Assembly (NCBI RefSeq): GCF_041260155.1
Contig: NC_091933.1
Coordinates: 20,095,599 to 20,159,598 of the forward strand
DNA length: 64,000 nt
Direction of reading: 5' to 3'
Origin: Ptychodera flava
Taxonomy: Eukaryota; Hemichordata; Enteropneusta; Ptychoderidae
How positions within the stretch are numbered: the stretch's first letter is position 1; every line of letters starts with the position of its first letter. The position numbers and the translations under genes were made by a program. Below are positions 11,005 through 22,410 of this stretch, in pieces. Under the pieces are notes generated by a model, which saw only the letters and a program-made list of their open reading frames with translations, had not been told where the DNA came from and searched no databases.

Positions 11005-11061
11005 TAGATTTAAAACACATAATGGCAGATTGTTCATACACACAGCAGTCTGACAATTAAC
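11005..11061 (+). other. Intron flank after exon copy 2
   Basis: Start of unit A3. No gene. Confidence 0.7.
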
Positions 11062-11935
11062 ACAATTAGTTTTTAGCTCCCATTTACCATACATATATCG
11101 CAATTGTGAAGTTATATGGTTGAATAAAGTCTGTATGTGAGTTGTCTGTCTGTATGTCTCTATATGGGGATGTCTGCCCGTCCAACGCAAAAACTCACGA
11201 CCCGCTGCACGTATTAAGCTGATCTTTGGTGTAGTATTGCCATATATGGTCTTGATGTGCTAATGTCAAAATGAACTTGTTAGTCTCATGTATATGCAAA
11301 TGAGATAGAAAAAAGGGCGAAAATGGTCAAAAATCAATAACTTAGGAATTAATGTGATCATTGTCGTATTTGGTTTTTAGGTACCTTTGGCCAACTCATT
11401 TGAACATATAGATTTTATGTCAATATTTGATGCTTTCTATTTTTAATGAATTTATTCCTTTTTTGCCATTTTAGTAAAAAATCTTTTCTCTAAAGCAATG
11501 GTCGGATCATGCAGGTGCCTTGTGATAACTCAAAATAGAATTCATCGAAATTATGGCAAACTTTGCATATTTGTACTTTTGGGCAATTTTTGCCATTTTT
11601 GGTCAAAAAATCTTCTTTGACACTGTGTGTGGTATTACTTTCTAATTGGGTGTGCAGGTTCGTAGGAGTGACCTGAAGATGACTTGGTGAACTAAAGGCA
11701 AAATTTGCTAATTCGGAGTACTTTTTGCCATGCTTTCAAATTTGGTGCACAGGTGAAATGTAGTAGGTCATTCATTTAAAGTCAAGTATTGCCAGTGTGA
11801 ATGAGCAGATTATGATTGTTCTGTTCCAGGCTTAGGTGTTATTTATAGGTATGATGCAATGTTAGACGGTAATTGATATTTAACTGAATTTGACTTACAT
11901 TGTATGTAACTCTTGTTCTGTATAAAACCTATCAA
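11062..11935 (+). mobile_element. Type I repeat module, unit A3
   Basis: The palindrome (11077-11110) has lost its right arm identity (AATTGTGAAG instead of AATTGGGAGG). The microsatellite is almost gone (about 11140-11165). The core is otherwise as in unit A2. Confidence 0.6.
11815..11935 (+). repeat. Inverted repeat, left arm (unit A3)
   Basis: Pairs with the reverse complement of 13224-13344. Confidence 0.85.
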
Positions 11936-12345
11936 TTCACCAGGAAAAAAATAATTCATATAATTTTAAATAATTAAATTAATAAGGAAATCAACAAAGC
12001 CAAAATAATTTTAGTGTAGAATTATGAGAAAGTTCAACATTTTTCTGATTTTTGGGAGTTCATCGTGATATGTTTACCGTATTGGATGATTAAAACATAT
12101 AAAGTCAACTTTCCTGAATCCCAACTTTGACATATTCTGCTTGGTTAATAGGCTGAAAGTACTGATAAAGACAACCAGCTGAAGATTCTTTAGAACCTGA
12201 CAGATATGCTGTTTTTTATGACATGATCTTGATAAGAAAGGCATGTTTACTTCAATTAGAATGTAATTAACTCTTGTATTATTATAAGCAGTAGTATCAA
12301 ATTGAACAAGCTGATATTGATAGGTTGGGCGGCTGTTGAAGGTTA
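11936..12345 (+). repeat. Linker, unit A3
   Basis: Same shortened linker as 938-1340, with a small extra TTTCTGAT stretch near 12040. No gene. Confidence 0.65.
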
Positions 12346-13219
12346 AAAGCTGTAAAAATATATCTATGTATCTATGCATGTCTATCTGTCTGTCTGTCTG
12401 TCTATGTGTCTGTCTGTCTGTCTGTCTGTCTGTGTGTGTCTGTCTCTCTGTCTGTATGTGTATGTATGTATGTATGTATGTATGTATGTATGTATGTATG
12501 TATGTATGTATGTATGTATGTTAGTATGTGCGGATGTATGTCCGTCCACATAAAAAATTCCTAAACTGCAGGACCTACCATCTTAGTATTTGTTGGACAG
12601 GTACCCGCAGGGGTGGAGATGTAAGATTTTGTTCAAATGAATATGCCAAAGTCAAAAATATGCAAATGTAGGGAAAACAAGGACAAATCCTGCAAATTTA
12701 GATGAAATTTGGTAAGCATGCTCTTTATAGTGACCTTCGTTACATTTCTTCAAACTGTGGTGAAATGTTGAAAGTTGTATTTTTCGGGCGATTTCCCCTT
12801 TTTTGTTAAAAATCTATTTTCTGAAAGCGCTCATCCCATTGCCTTGAAAACTTGTATATATGATCCGAGGGTTTGCCTTTGTCAGATTCGTTCAAATTGT
12901 GGTGAAATTTTCATATTTGTATTTTTGTGGCAAGTTTTCCCACTTTTTGTCAAACAATCGTTATCTCCCAAAGTATTTGTTGGATTGCTTTAAAACATGA
13001 TGGTCTTGATCCTAGGGTGGTTTTCTGTCGGATATTTTAAAGTCATTATAAGATGGAGCATTTCATATTGCTGGGGTATAAGATTAATTTGGACTTATGA
13101 TGGAATTTTCTTAGTAATCAACCTGCTAAAATGCAATGTCATGTGTGTTCTAGTACTGAGTATTTCTGTAAAATGGGAGCGCAGTGACATTGACACTATT
13201 TTTATATTACACTGACCCT
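12346..13219 (+). mobile_element. Type II repeat module with microsatellite, unit A3
   Basis: Microsatellite at about 12374-12520. About 40 bp of the core before the first 142-bp repeat is missing near 12700. The end carries the hairpin and CTGAC but no exon. Confidence 0.65.
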
Positions 13220-13223
13220 TTAT

Positions 13224-13344
13224 TTGATAGGTTTTATACAGTACAAGAGTTACATACAATGTAAGTCAAATTCAGTTTAATATCAATTACCGTCTACCAT
13301 TGCATCATTCCTATAAATAACACCTCAGCCTGGAATAGCACAAT
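13224..13344 (-). repeat. Inverted repeat, right arm (unit A3), with exon-less acceptor flank
   Basis: 121 bp, joined at TTGA to the pre-exon flank. Confidence 0.85.
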
Positions 13345-14114
13345 TTTGGGGAAACTACTATGTGGTAATGAAGAATGGGAAATGGGCAATGAAATGAGCA
13401 GACAGCGGGTGATTTTAGATTAAATGTTACATCTTCACTGCAAACCATAAGTGTGTCATAAATAATACAAACAAAACAAAATCATGTTTGTTTGTTTTGT
13501 TGTATGTGAGCCACGTCTAAGACACACAACAAAAGTACTGTTTCAGTCTCAGCTAAATGTCACCTCAGATGCCACCAGAGAACACCATTTCCACTCCAAA
13601 ATTTAATTTTTCGCCTTGCGAGAGGGGGGACACCCCCCTCTCGCGCTCTCCCCCCCCCTCGTTCGCTACGCTCACTCGCCGCTCGGTCGCTTCGCTTCCT
13701 CGCAGTCCACCCATCTACTTCTTAAATTACCTGGCTACTTTCAATGTAAGGACAACACTGACAAGTAAATGCCATAAAATGCCATAAATGTACATGATTT
13801 TACAAATATGTTTTTGTAAAGTTAATCAAAAATGTACATGTATTTACATATCTTTATTTAGTTTCTTGAATATAGTCTGTGTGCGATAGAACAGCATCTT
13901 GTTACTGGGTGTGAAAAACCAAGCAAACAAACATTGCACCGAAATTTGGTAAAAAAAAAAATATATTCGAAGAAGGAAAGTGAAAAAAAAAGTTGCAAGC
14001 ATATGCCCTGTAGAAAAAAAATAATTCATGGTGAAGCACGTGGGAAAAAAATAATGGCTCTCCACCAATCTTCCAAGCCCCCCCCCCCCCCAGGATATCA
14101 AATGGTCCACCCCT
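13345..14114. mobile_element. TE-derived segment with GC hairpin and poly-C tract, unit A3
   Basis: Same as 2392-3164, with the right end again at GGTCCACCCCT next to AAGGCTGGGC. Confidence 0.6.
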
Positions 14115-14580
14115 AAGGCTGGGCTATAAGATTCCTCATGTTCTATTTAAAGAAATTATGGAATCTGTGTAAACAGAGCAATGAAAGAGTTACATGATTC
14201 CTTGTAATGCTTTTGATGACCTTGAACTTTTAACGTTGCAAACATTTGTCTCTTCAGTGTGCTTTCTCTGAGTACGTACAGTCTCAACTTATTCAACAGA
14301 ACTTACTTGCAATGTTAATTTGAGAGTTAAAATGTGCTTGGTTAATAGGCTGAATAGTACTGATAAAGATAACAGCTGAAGATTCTTTATAACCTGACAG
14401 ATATGCTGGGTTTTTTTTGACATAATCTTGATAATGAAGGCATTTTTACTTTAATTAGAATGTAATTAACTCTTTTAATATTATTATAAGCAGTAGCATC
14501 AAGTTCAACAAGCTGGTATTGATAGGTTGGGCGGCTGTTGGAGGTTAAAAGCTGTAACAATAAATGTATGTATGCATGCA

Positions 14581-14619
<39 letters not shown>

Positions 14620-14925
14620 ATGTATGTATGTAGGTATGTATGTATGCATGCATGCATGTATGCATGCATGTTTTTATGTATGTATGTTTGTATGTTAGTA
14701 TATGCGGATGTATGACCGTCCATATAAAGAACTCCTAAACCGCAGGACCTGCCATCTTAGTATTTGTCTGACAGCTGCACCCAGGGATGGAGATTGTGAG
14801 ATTTTGTTCAAATGAATATGCCAAGGTTAAAATATGAAAATGTTTGGAAAAAAGGAAAAGTCCTGCAAATTGCTAAAACTCTGTAACCACTGACCAGATT
14901 TGGTTGAAATTTGGTAAGCATGTTG
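14115..14925 (+). repeat. Linker and truncated type II module, unit A3
   Basis: As 3165-3978. The deletion junction lies at about 14921-14930 and the microsatellite at about 14578-14700. Confidence 0.7.
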
Positions 14926-15835
14926 GTAACACAATTCGTTTTGAGCGCCCACAATTCATAGGTTATATGGTTGAATAAAGTCTGTATGTGAGTTGTCTAT
15001 CTGTATGTATGTATATAGGGATGTCCGTCCGTCTATGTATGTATGTATGGATGTATGTTTGCATGCATGCATGCATGCATGGATATATTTATGTATGTAT
15101 GTTTGTATGTTAGTATGTGCGGATGTATGTACACATTAAAACTCCTTAACCGCAGGACCTACCATCTTAGTATTTGTTGGACAGGTGCACCCAGGGGTGT
15201 AGATGTGAGATTTATTTCAAATGAATATGCCAAAGTAAAAATGTGACAATGTTTGGAAAAAAAGGAAAAATCCTGCAAATTGCTAAAACTCTGTAACCAC
15301 TGACCAGATTTGGTTGAAATTTAGTAAGCATGCTCTTTAGAGTGACTTTCGTTACATTTCTTCAAACTGTTGTAAAATGTTGAAAGTTGTATTTTTGGGG
15401 CGATTTTCCCGTTTTTGGTCAAACATCATATTTTCTAAAAGCGCTCATCCCATTGCTTTGAAACCTGTATATATGATCCAAGGGTTTGCCTTTGTCAGAT
15501 TCGTTCAAATTGTGGTGAAATTTTCGTATTTGTATTTTTGTGGCAAGTTTTCCCACTTTTTGTCAAAAAATCGTTATCTCCCAAAGTATTTGTTGGATTG
15601 CTTTAAAACATGATGGTCTTGATCCTAGGGTGGTTTTCTGTCGGATATTTTAAAGTCATTATAAGATGGAGCATTTCATATTGCTGGGGTATAAGATTAA
15701 TTTGGACTTATGATGGAATTTTCTTAGTAATCAACCTGCTAAAATGCAATGTCATGTGTGTTCTAGTACTGAGTATTTCTGTAAAATGGGAGCGCAGTGA
15801 CATTGACACTATTTTTATATTACACTGACCCTTTA
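14926..15835 (+). mobile_element. Chimeric I/II module preceding exon copy 3
   Basis: As 3979-4888. Its microsatellite carries GTATGGATGTATGTTT, the form shared by every B unit, which makes this unit the closest A-type relative of array B. Confidence 0.7.
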
Positions 15836-15842
15836 TTTGAAG

Positions 15843-16408
15843 GTAATTTCAACTGCATCAACAACATTTGTTCCTGGTCAAACAACTCAGCAAGAGAAAA
15901 CAAGTACAGCAGTGGAACAGACTACAATGCAAGCAACTTCACAACAGTCAACAGGAGCTCCCATCGTTGGAGGCGATGTGTCTGTAGGAACAGCAGCCAA
16001 AACAACTGCTAGAGAATCCCCTATACCATCAACAGCACAGGTTTCTAGCGAGCCTACAGATGCTGCAACTACTGCAGCAGCACCTGTGCAGGTCACTATA
16101 AAGCAGACTACTCAGGCCACAAGAGCATCTACTGCTGCAGCAAGCATCAGCCAGCCATCAACTGCGGCGAAGGAGACGCAACAACCGACAACTAGACAAC
16201 AGACTACAGCTGAAAGGGAGACTAGCAGCCACGCTGTCTCAACTAAGCCTGTGGTGCTGGTGACGTCAGGTGAAACAACTGCCAAGGAGGAGGAAAGAAT
16301 ACATCTGTAGCCAAACAAACCACTCTGCTGAGAAACGTATCATCCGTGGCTGTGACTACTGTGAAAGTAACAACGGAAACACCAGAAACAACTGCTGTTC
16401 CTCAAAAG
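15843..16408 (+). CDS. Mucin-like repeat exon, copy 3 (A/B mosaic, frame-disturbed)
   Basis: 566 bp. The start (GTA ATT TCA ACT GCA) and the body follow the A type, but the end (CCT CAA AAG then GTTAGT) is the B type, so the exon is a recombinant or represents the ancestor of B. One A is missing from the GGAAAAG run near 16292, shifting the frame after about residue 150. Confidence 0.65.
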
Positions 16409-16464
16409 GTTAGTGTTTGTGCACTATTTGCAATTACTGTAATGTGGACTTCCAAAGCATTGTG

Positions 16465-17420
16465 TAGATGTAAAACACATAATGGCAGATTGTTTATACA
16501 CACAGCAGTTTCACAATTAACACAATTAGTTTTCAGCGCCCGTTTGCCATACATATATCGCAATTCGTAGGTTATATGATTGAATAAAGTCTGTATGTTA
16601 GTTGTCTGTCTGTGTGTATGTATATGGGGATGTCTGTCCGCTCAATGCAAAAACTCACAAACCACTGCACGTATTAAGCTTATCTTTGCTGTAGTGATGT
16701 CATATATGGTCTTGATGTGCAATTGTTAAAATGAACTTGTTAGTCCCATGTGTATGCAAATGAAATAGAAAAAAGGGCGAAAATGGTCAAAAATCAATAA
16801 CTGAGGAACTACTCATCTGATCATTGTCGTATTTTGTTTTTAGGTACCTTTGGCCAACTCATTTAAACATAGAAATTTCATGTCAATATTTGATGCTTTC
16901 TATTTTTAATGAATTTTTATTTCTTTTCTTTTTGCCATTTTAGTAAAAAATCTTTTTCTCTTGAAGCAATGGTCGGATCGCTTTAAAATGAGGCGTGAAG
17001 GTGCCTTATGATAACTCAAAATAGAATTCATCGAAATTATGGCAAACTTTGCATATTTGTACTTTTGGGCAATTTTTGCCATTTTTGGTCAAAAAAAACT
17101 TCTTTGAAACTGTGTGTGGTATTACTTTCTAATTGGGTGTGCAGGTTCGTAGGAGTGACCTGAAGATGACTTGGTGAACTAAAGGCAAAATTTGCTAATT
17201 CGGAGTACTTTTTGCCATGCTTTCAAATTTGGTGCACAGGTGAAATGTAGTAGGTCATTCATTTAAAGTCAAGTACTGATAGTGTGAATGAGCAAATCAT
17301 GATTGTGCTATTCCAGGCTGAGGTGTTATTTATAGGAATGATGCAATGGTAGACGGTAATTGATATTTAACTTAATTTGACTTACATTGTATGTAACTCT
17401 TGTACTGTATAAAACCTATC
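16465..17420 (+). mobile_element. Exon flank and type I module, unit A4
   Basis: A diverged type I module (AGCGCCCGTTTGCC in place of the palindrome arm; microsatellite reduced to about 16604-16625). It keeps about 35 bp at 16970-17010 (TCGCTTTAAAATG...) that units A1-A3 have lost but the stand-alone copies at 54476 and 58353 retain, so A4 is closer to the ancestral element here. Confidence 0.6.
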
Positions 17421-18028
17421 AATTCACCCAGAAAAAATAATTCATATAATTTTAAATAATTGAATTAATTAGGAAATCAACAAAGCCAAAATAATTTTAG
17501 TGTAGAATTATTAGAAAGTTTATTATCTTTAACAGTTCATAGTGAAATTGTCACCATCTTGGATGATTAAAGCATATAAAGGCAACTTTCCTGAAGCCCA
17601 ACTTTGACATATTCTGTACCATCATGTATTGTTCTCTGTATGTTATCTAAAAGATATTGCTCATAATAGTTTGTCATGACGGATTGGCCAAATAAAGAGA
17701 GATAGAGAACGTTGCGATTTCCAGTTGTGGTGAACTTGATAAAGATAAAGAAACACAATTACATTTTGAGGAAAAAATAGAGTGGTCAATTAAAAGAGTG
17801 GTCAAAGTGATAGGGTTTTATGGTAAGGCTGGGCTATAAGATTCCTCATGTTCTATTTAAAGAAATTATGGAATCTGTGTAAACAGAGCAATGAAAGAGT
17901 TACATGATTCCTTGTAATGCTTTTGATGACCTTGAACTTTTAACGTTGCAAACATTTGTCTCTTCAGTGTGCTTTCTCTGAGTACGTACAGTCTCAACTT
18001 ATTCAACAGAACTTACTTGCAATGTTAA
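17421..18028 (+). repeat. Full-length linker, unit A4 (left part)
   Basis: Uninterrupted form of the linker, also seen at 44338-44960 and 59565-60036. It shows what the A1-A3 linkers and the inserted TE segment replaced. No gene; the short minus-strand ORF at 17567-17758 is not kept in frame in the other copies. Confidence 0.65.
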
Positions 18029-20177
18029 GGTAGTGACTCAGGTTCGTTGACACATATTTTCAATCAAAAGTTTCACATAAAAAACGGGGTCTCACACCCA
18101 ACATGTGGTACATTTTCTGTTAGGTCTATACTTGAAAAAGGTAACAATTTTGTTTTGTTGTCAAAACATACATTCTGATGTTTGTTTAAGTCAAAAACGT
18201 GTGATTTTAAGTTTTTTCACTTAAAAAGTATAAGTAAAAATTGGCAGCACCCCTAAGTGATCTGTTAACGGCACTAGACAGCTGGATATACTGGGAGGGG
18301 GGGGAAACCGTGTTTTGGATTTTTTAAATTCGCTTTTGTTTCTGCACAGTGAGCCTTCGAAGTGTGAACTGTCGAATTTTCGCATAAATTATCGTCTGTT
18401 GTTCACGTTTGTCAAGTTATCGTCACTTCCGGGGGGTTTATCAAAAATCTAAAACACGGTTTTTCAGGTCTAATCATGAAGTGTTAGCATGCGAAGAGTG
18501 GGGGAATTCCACCCACGCGTCGCTGACTTACACTCATTTGGGGGTGCGCATACATAGCAAAATTCGGAACTGAGAAAATCGACGATTTGTGTAAACGTCC
18601 TATTTTTCACACAAAATGGCCAAAAATGTCAGTTTTTTGTGCCTTTACAAAAAATTCATTCGATCTGGGTCTAGGTTAAATATTGGGCATAAAATTGGAG
18701 AATTTCTGACAAGTCCTGAACACTAGTTCGCCTAAAAATGATGAAAATTGTGCTTAGAAACGTGAGGCTGGTCAGCTTAAGCGGTGGGTACTATTTACAC
18801 GATAAACACTAGAAAGATAATTCAGGGCATAATCTGTTTGTCAAATACGCATCTAGCTTATAATTATTTTAACTGTACACTGTTTGGTAACGGTTAGAGT
18901 CTGGTTACAAGACTAGAAAAGTTTAAAAAAATACAGCCGGAATGGTTTACAGGTCTGCGTTCTGCCGACGACGCGCACTCGCTTGCTCGCAAGCGCTCGA
19001 CTTCCGGTCTCATAGCCCGTAATTTATGCACGTACCAAGTGTGAAATGGTTGTCAAGTTCATTTTAGCATAGACCCTCCGTTTTTAGGGTCTATGATTTT
19101 AGCGCTGATTTTTGTGCCTATAGTACAGGACGTCACTTGCTTGCTTGCTTTCGAATATGAGACGACCAACTCTCGATGCTCTAAAAAATTCTGTAGTTGA
19201 GAAGTTCAAGGAATGCGAGTAAGTCGCACTTGTTTTTGTAGTTTTCACATGTGATCTGCTGCAGTCTTTTTGCTCACCATCAGGAATGATACCGGGTTTT
19301 TCGTGCGCTATTTCGCTTTCGAAACCAAAATCAACTTCAGGTACACGTAAAAGCGATTCTTCATGACTTAAGATTAACGACTGAGGCAATACTCGACAGA
19401 TTCACTGATTGTAAATTTAAAATTGAAACGGCGACGTGTCGCGACACCCAGCGACACTCTCATGACCTGAGAAACAGACCGGCACCGATCGTGAAGCGAC
19501 GTTTCGCGTACGTTGCTGTGCTCTAGACCGACATAACAGTGTCGAATTGACAATTTACAAACTAAGTCCAAAAATATGGGCTGCTGTTTTAGAACCATAT
19601 TTTCCAGTGAAGATTAAATAGAGTCTCGTGGGGCGGCAGTGTAATCTACAGTGCTGTACGTGCGCGTGTGTATGGAGCCCGGGTATGGAGCTATAGTTAT
19701 GCATTCTCAACATCACGCGTGCAACCATGTTACCATAGTACCAACAAATGTTTCAATGGCAGTTGTAGTATGAGCCAAGGTCAGAAAGTTTCAAAAGTTT
19801 CAAAACGCTCGCGTCCATCAGCTTTCCATTTTGCTTCTTTGGCCCCCGTTTACGTTTTCTACACCGCTACTGCCGGCAGTCGTCAGCCATGTTGGAATAG
19901 CGTCTCTTATGCGCATGCACAACATGGTGCGTAAAAATTTACATAATCTCCTTCAAGGTATAACAATAACGCTGACAGTAATCCGGACCGTTAATACAAA
20001 ATGAAAATAATAACTCGCGCAGTGGTTAGAAGGCCGTGTTTTCACTAAAATTCCAGACATTTCCTAGTAAAATGTTACCTCACAGTTTTCTCTAATAAAA
20101 AGATCATATTTCGGGGGTTCAGAATATGAAATAATCACAAAATTGCTAAAATTGACCAACAAACCTGAGTCACTACC
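18029..20177. mobile_element. TTAA-flanked DNA element (Kolobok- or piggyBac-like TSD), non-autonomous
   Basis: A 2149-bp insertion in the linker. The target TTAA is duplicated at 18025-18028 and 20178-20181. Both ends carry the inverted sequence GGTAGTGACTCAGGTT. Removing it restores linker sequence identical in outline to 44940-44990 (AATGTTAATTTGAGAG). TTAA duplication is typical of piggyBac and Kolobok; the GG start and absence of a CCC terminus favour Kolobok. Internal ORFs are all under 100 codons and none resembles a transposase. The internal poly-G run and CpG-rich parts differ from the surrounding AT-rich DNA. Confidence 0.85.
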
Positions 20178-20478
20178 TTAATTTGAGAGTCAAAATGTGC
20201 TTCGTTAATAGGCTGAAAATACTGATAAAGATACACAGCTGAAGATTCTTTATAACCTGACAGATATGCTATTTTTTATGACGTAATCTTGATAAGCAAG
20301 GCATTTTTACTTTAATTAGAATGTAATTAACTCTTGTTTATATTATTATAAGCAGTAATATCAAGTTAAACCAGCTGATATTGATAGGTTGGGCGGCTGT
20401 TGGAGGTTAAAAGCTGTACAAATAAATGTATGTATGTATGCATGTCTATCTATCTGTCTGTGTGTGTGTCTGTCTGTG

Positions 20479-20508
<30 letters not shown>
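20178..20508 (+). repeat. Linker continuation and first part of interrupted microsatellite, unit A4
   Basis: Linker resumes directly after the TTAA. The (CTGT)n tract runs from about 20445 to 20508 and resumes at about 24380. Confidence 0.65.
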
Positions 20509-20509
<1 letters not shown>

Positions 20510-21342
20510 GTGAAATTAACGTCGGTCCGACGGTCCGAGACCGACAGATTTCTCGTCGGGCCGAAAGTTTTTAGCAACATGTCGGTCCTGATGACCGACT
20601 GAAATTTGGAATAAATGATGGAAATTTCTCCGTCAAGACTTGTAACAGATGCAGATGATGACAGACTTTGAATCATGTGATCCAGACTTGAATGTCATGC
20701 ACCTATCAATGTTTTCCACCGTGGGAGTGCGGGGCAACAGGGGATATTGATCGCACTTCGAGTCCTGGTAGTGGGGAATTCGATCTCTATGGTACGCCAG
20801 ACGGGGAGCGGGGTGGGGTGTTGACAATGTCGCAACATAGTAATTTTTGCCTGGCAACTTTTTGCACTTACAAGTGTTGATAACTGCCTTGAAAGTCTTT
20901 GTATATCATATTTCAGGTTTATTTTAGGAGTAAGTAAACGCACCCCTTTTGAGGGTATTAGATCTGAGCTAGGTAGATTCCCTTGTAAAATTAAGCTCAA
21001 TATGTCTGTGATAAGATATTGGTGTAGATTAATAATTTTCCAGGAGGCTATATTTTGAAAAAATGCACATAGAGAAAATATACAAATCAATTCTCCATGG
21101 GCAAAATTTGTTCATCACGTTTTGGGAAGTTACAATCAAAGTCGTGTTTTCAGTGAATTTAGAGTAAATTCTTATTCTCAGTCATGTAAGAAGCTAATAA
21201 ACATGAGTATGAAAATCAATACTTAGAAACCTTGAAGAGAACCCTTTTCGATGATTCAAGGAAGAATGGAAGTGGTAACAAATTGCGCACTTATAGAATC
21301 TTCAAGACCAATTTTGGTAATATTTAAGATATATTTCAGATA

Positions 21343-21590
21343 CGGATAGTTTTCAATCGGATTCGAACCCACAACATACGGCATCAGTCGCCTAGCCGAG
21401 AGGCCTGAGACAGAACCAGTCGGCTAAATCTCCACTCTCAAAAAAGAGTGGTTCAATAGCCGGCTAAGTTGTTACATTTTTCTGACTGAGACCTTTCAAC
21501 ACGTTGTAGAGTTCGTGAAGCACTCACGCACGCATGCTCACTATCATACATCGCACATACACACTTTATCGAAGCGAAGAAACGAATTTC
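21343..21590 (-). mobile_element. tRNA-derived SINE-like copy 1
   Basis: On the minus strand a polymerase III A-box-like TAGCCGACTGG (21416-21426) is followed about 50 bp later by a B box GGTTCGAATCC (about 21357-21369). The sequence does not fold as a normal cloverleaf, so it is not a functional tRNA gene. A direct second copy starts 322 bp downstream. Confidence 0.55.
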
Positions 21591-21664
21591 ATCGCTTTAA
21601 CTGGGCGAACGATAACCTCGGGGACAATTCTGTCCACCAGCAGTGTTACCGACCCAGGATAGAA

Positions 21665-21911
21665 AATACGGATAGTTTTCAATCGGATTCGAACCCACAA
21701 CATACGGCATCAGTCGCCTAGCTGAGAGGCCTGAGACAGAACCAGTCGGCTAAATCTCCACTCCCAAAAAAAGTGGTTCAATAGCCGGCTAAGTTGTTAC
21801 ATTTTTCTGACTGAGACCTTTCAACACGTTGTAGAGTTCGTGAAGCACTCACGCACGCATGTTCACTATCATACATCGCACATACACACTTTATCGAAGC
21901 GAAGAAACGAA
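21665..21911 (-). mobile_element. tRNA-derived SINE-like copy 2
   Basis: Nearly identical to copy 1 over about 240 bp, with A box at 21742-21752 and B box at about 21683-21695. The two copies are separated by about 75 bp of non-duplicated sequence, giving a tandem period of 322 bp. Confidence 0.55.
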
Positions 21912-21913
21912 AT

Positions 21914-22410
21914 TCAGATTTCGAGTTACGTAGAAGTTTAACAAAATATAGACTGAGTGATCATAATTTGCGTGTTAAAATTGGTAGGAAATGTAAACCT
22001 CATTTACCTTTAAATGAAAGAATTTGCTTGAGATGTGATAGTAATGTTATAGATGATCAGTTTCACTTTTTATTCACAGTGTCCTATTTCTGAGAGATCA
22101 ACTTTGTGCCAGAAAAGCGGAACAGATTTTTTAATCACTAGAAAACATGAAAAAGATTATGGAACAGAATTTTCTGAACCTTGCTATATTTATAAAGAAT
22201 TCTGGTGTTTGCTGTCCCCTCCAGTAGCAACCTACAGTTAGCTGGTTACAGTTAGAGTTATATGTGTACTTCAATTCAATTTATTTGGCTTTTAATATCC
22301 ATTTAATGGTGTTCAGTTTTGAACATGTTGTTCTTTCATCTGAAATGTACCATACCACACTCTCTGTCAGTGTGTGTTGAGTAATAAAAGATTGATTGAT
22401 TGATTGATTT
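21914..22410 (+). mobile_element. LINE 3' fragment with C-terminal zinc-knuckle-like segment
   Basis: Reading from 21920 gives ...LTKYRLSDHNLRVKIGRK..., then ICLRCD and DDQFHF, the Cys/His pattern found at the C terminus of many non-LTR reverse transcriptases. An extra G near 22080 shifts the frame, after which TCPISERSTL continues. The 3' end is AATAAAAGATTGATTGATTGATTG, a tetranucleotide tail typical of CR1/L2-like LINEs. Only the last 100 or so codons survive. The opposite-strand ORF at 22281-22532 is a shadow. Confidence 0.6.

Larger units (their letters stand above)
1..16464 (+). repeat. Array A: three tandem units of about 5.5 kb
   Basis: The sequence that follows an exon donor restarts at 1, 5518, 11005 and 16465, giving unit lengths of 5517, 5487 and 5460 bp. 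Each unit carries, in order, a type I module, a linker, a type II module, a TE-derived GC-rich segment, a truncated type II module, a chimeric I/II module and one 567-bp exon. The window opens about 60 bp past an exon end, so at least one more unit should lie to the left. The three units differ by scattered substitutions and small indels, and are more diverged than the units of array B. Confidence 0.9.

Noticed and set aside
19099-19934. Three ORFs of 74-96 codons in the TTAA element as transposase pieces
   Set aside because: They lie on different strands, have no DDE/DDD-type motif, and can be explained by chance.
21343-21450. Possible functional tRNA gene
   Set aside because: The two polymerase III boxes are present, but no acceptor stem or normal cloverleaf can be drawn, and there are three related copies, which suggests a SINE.
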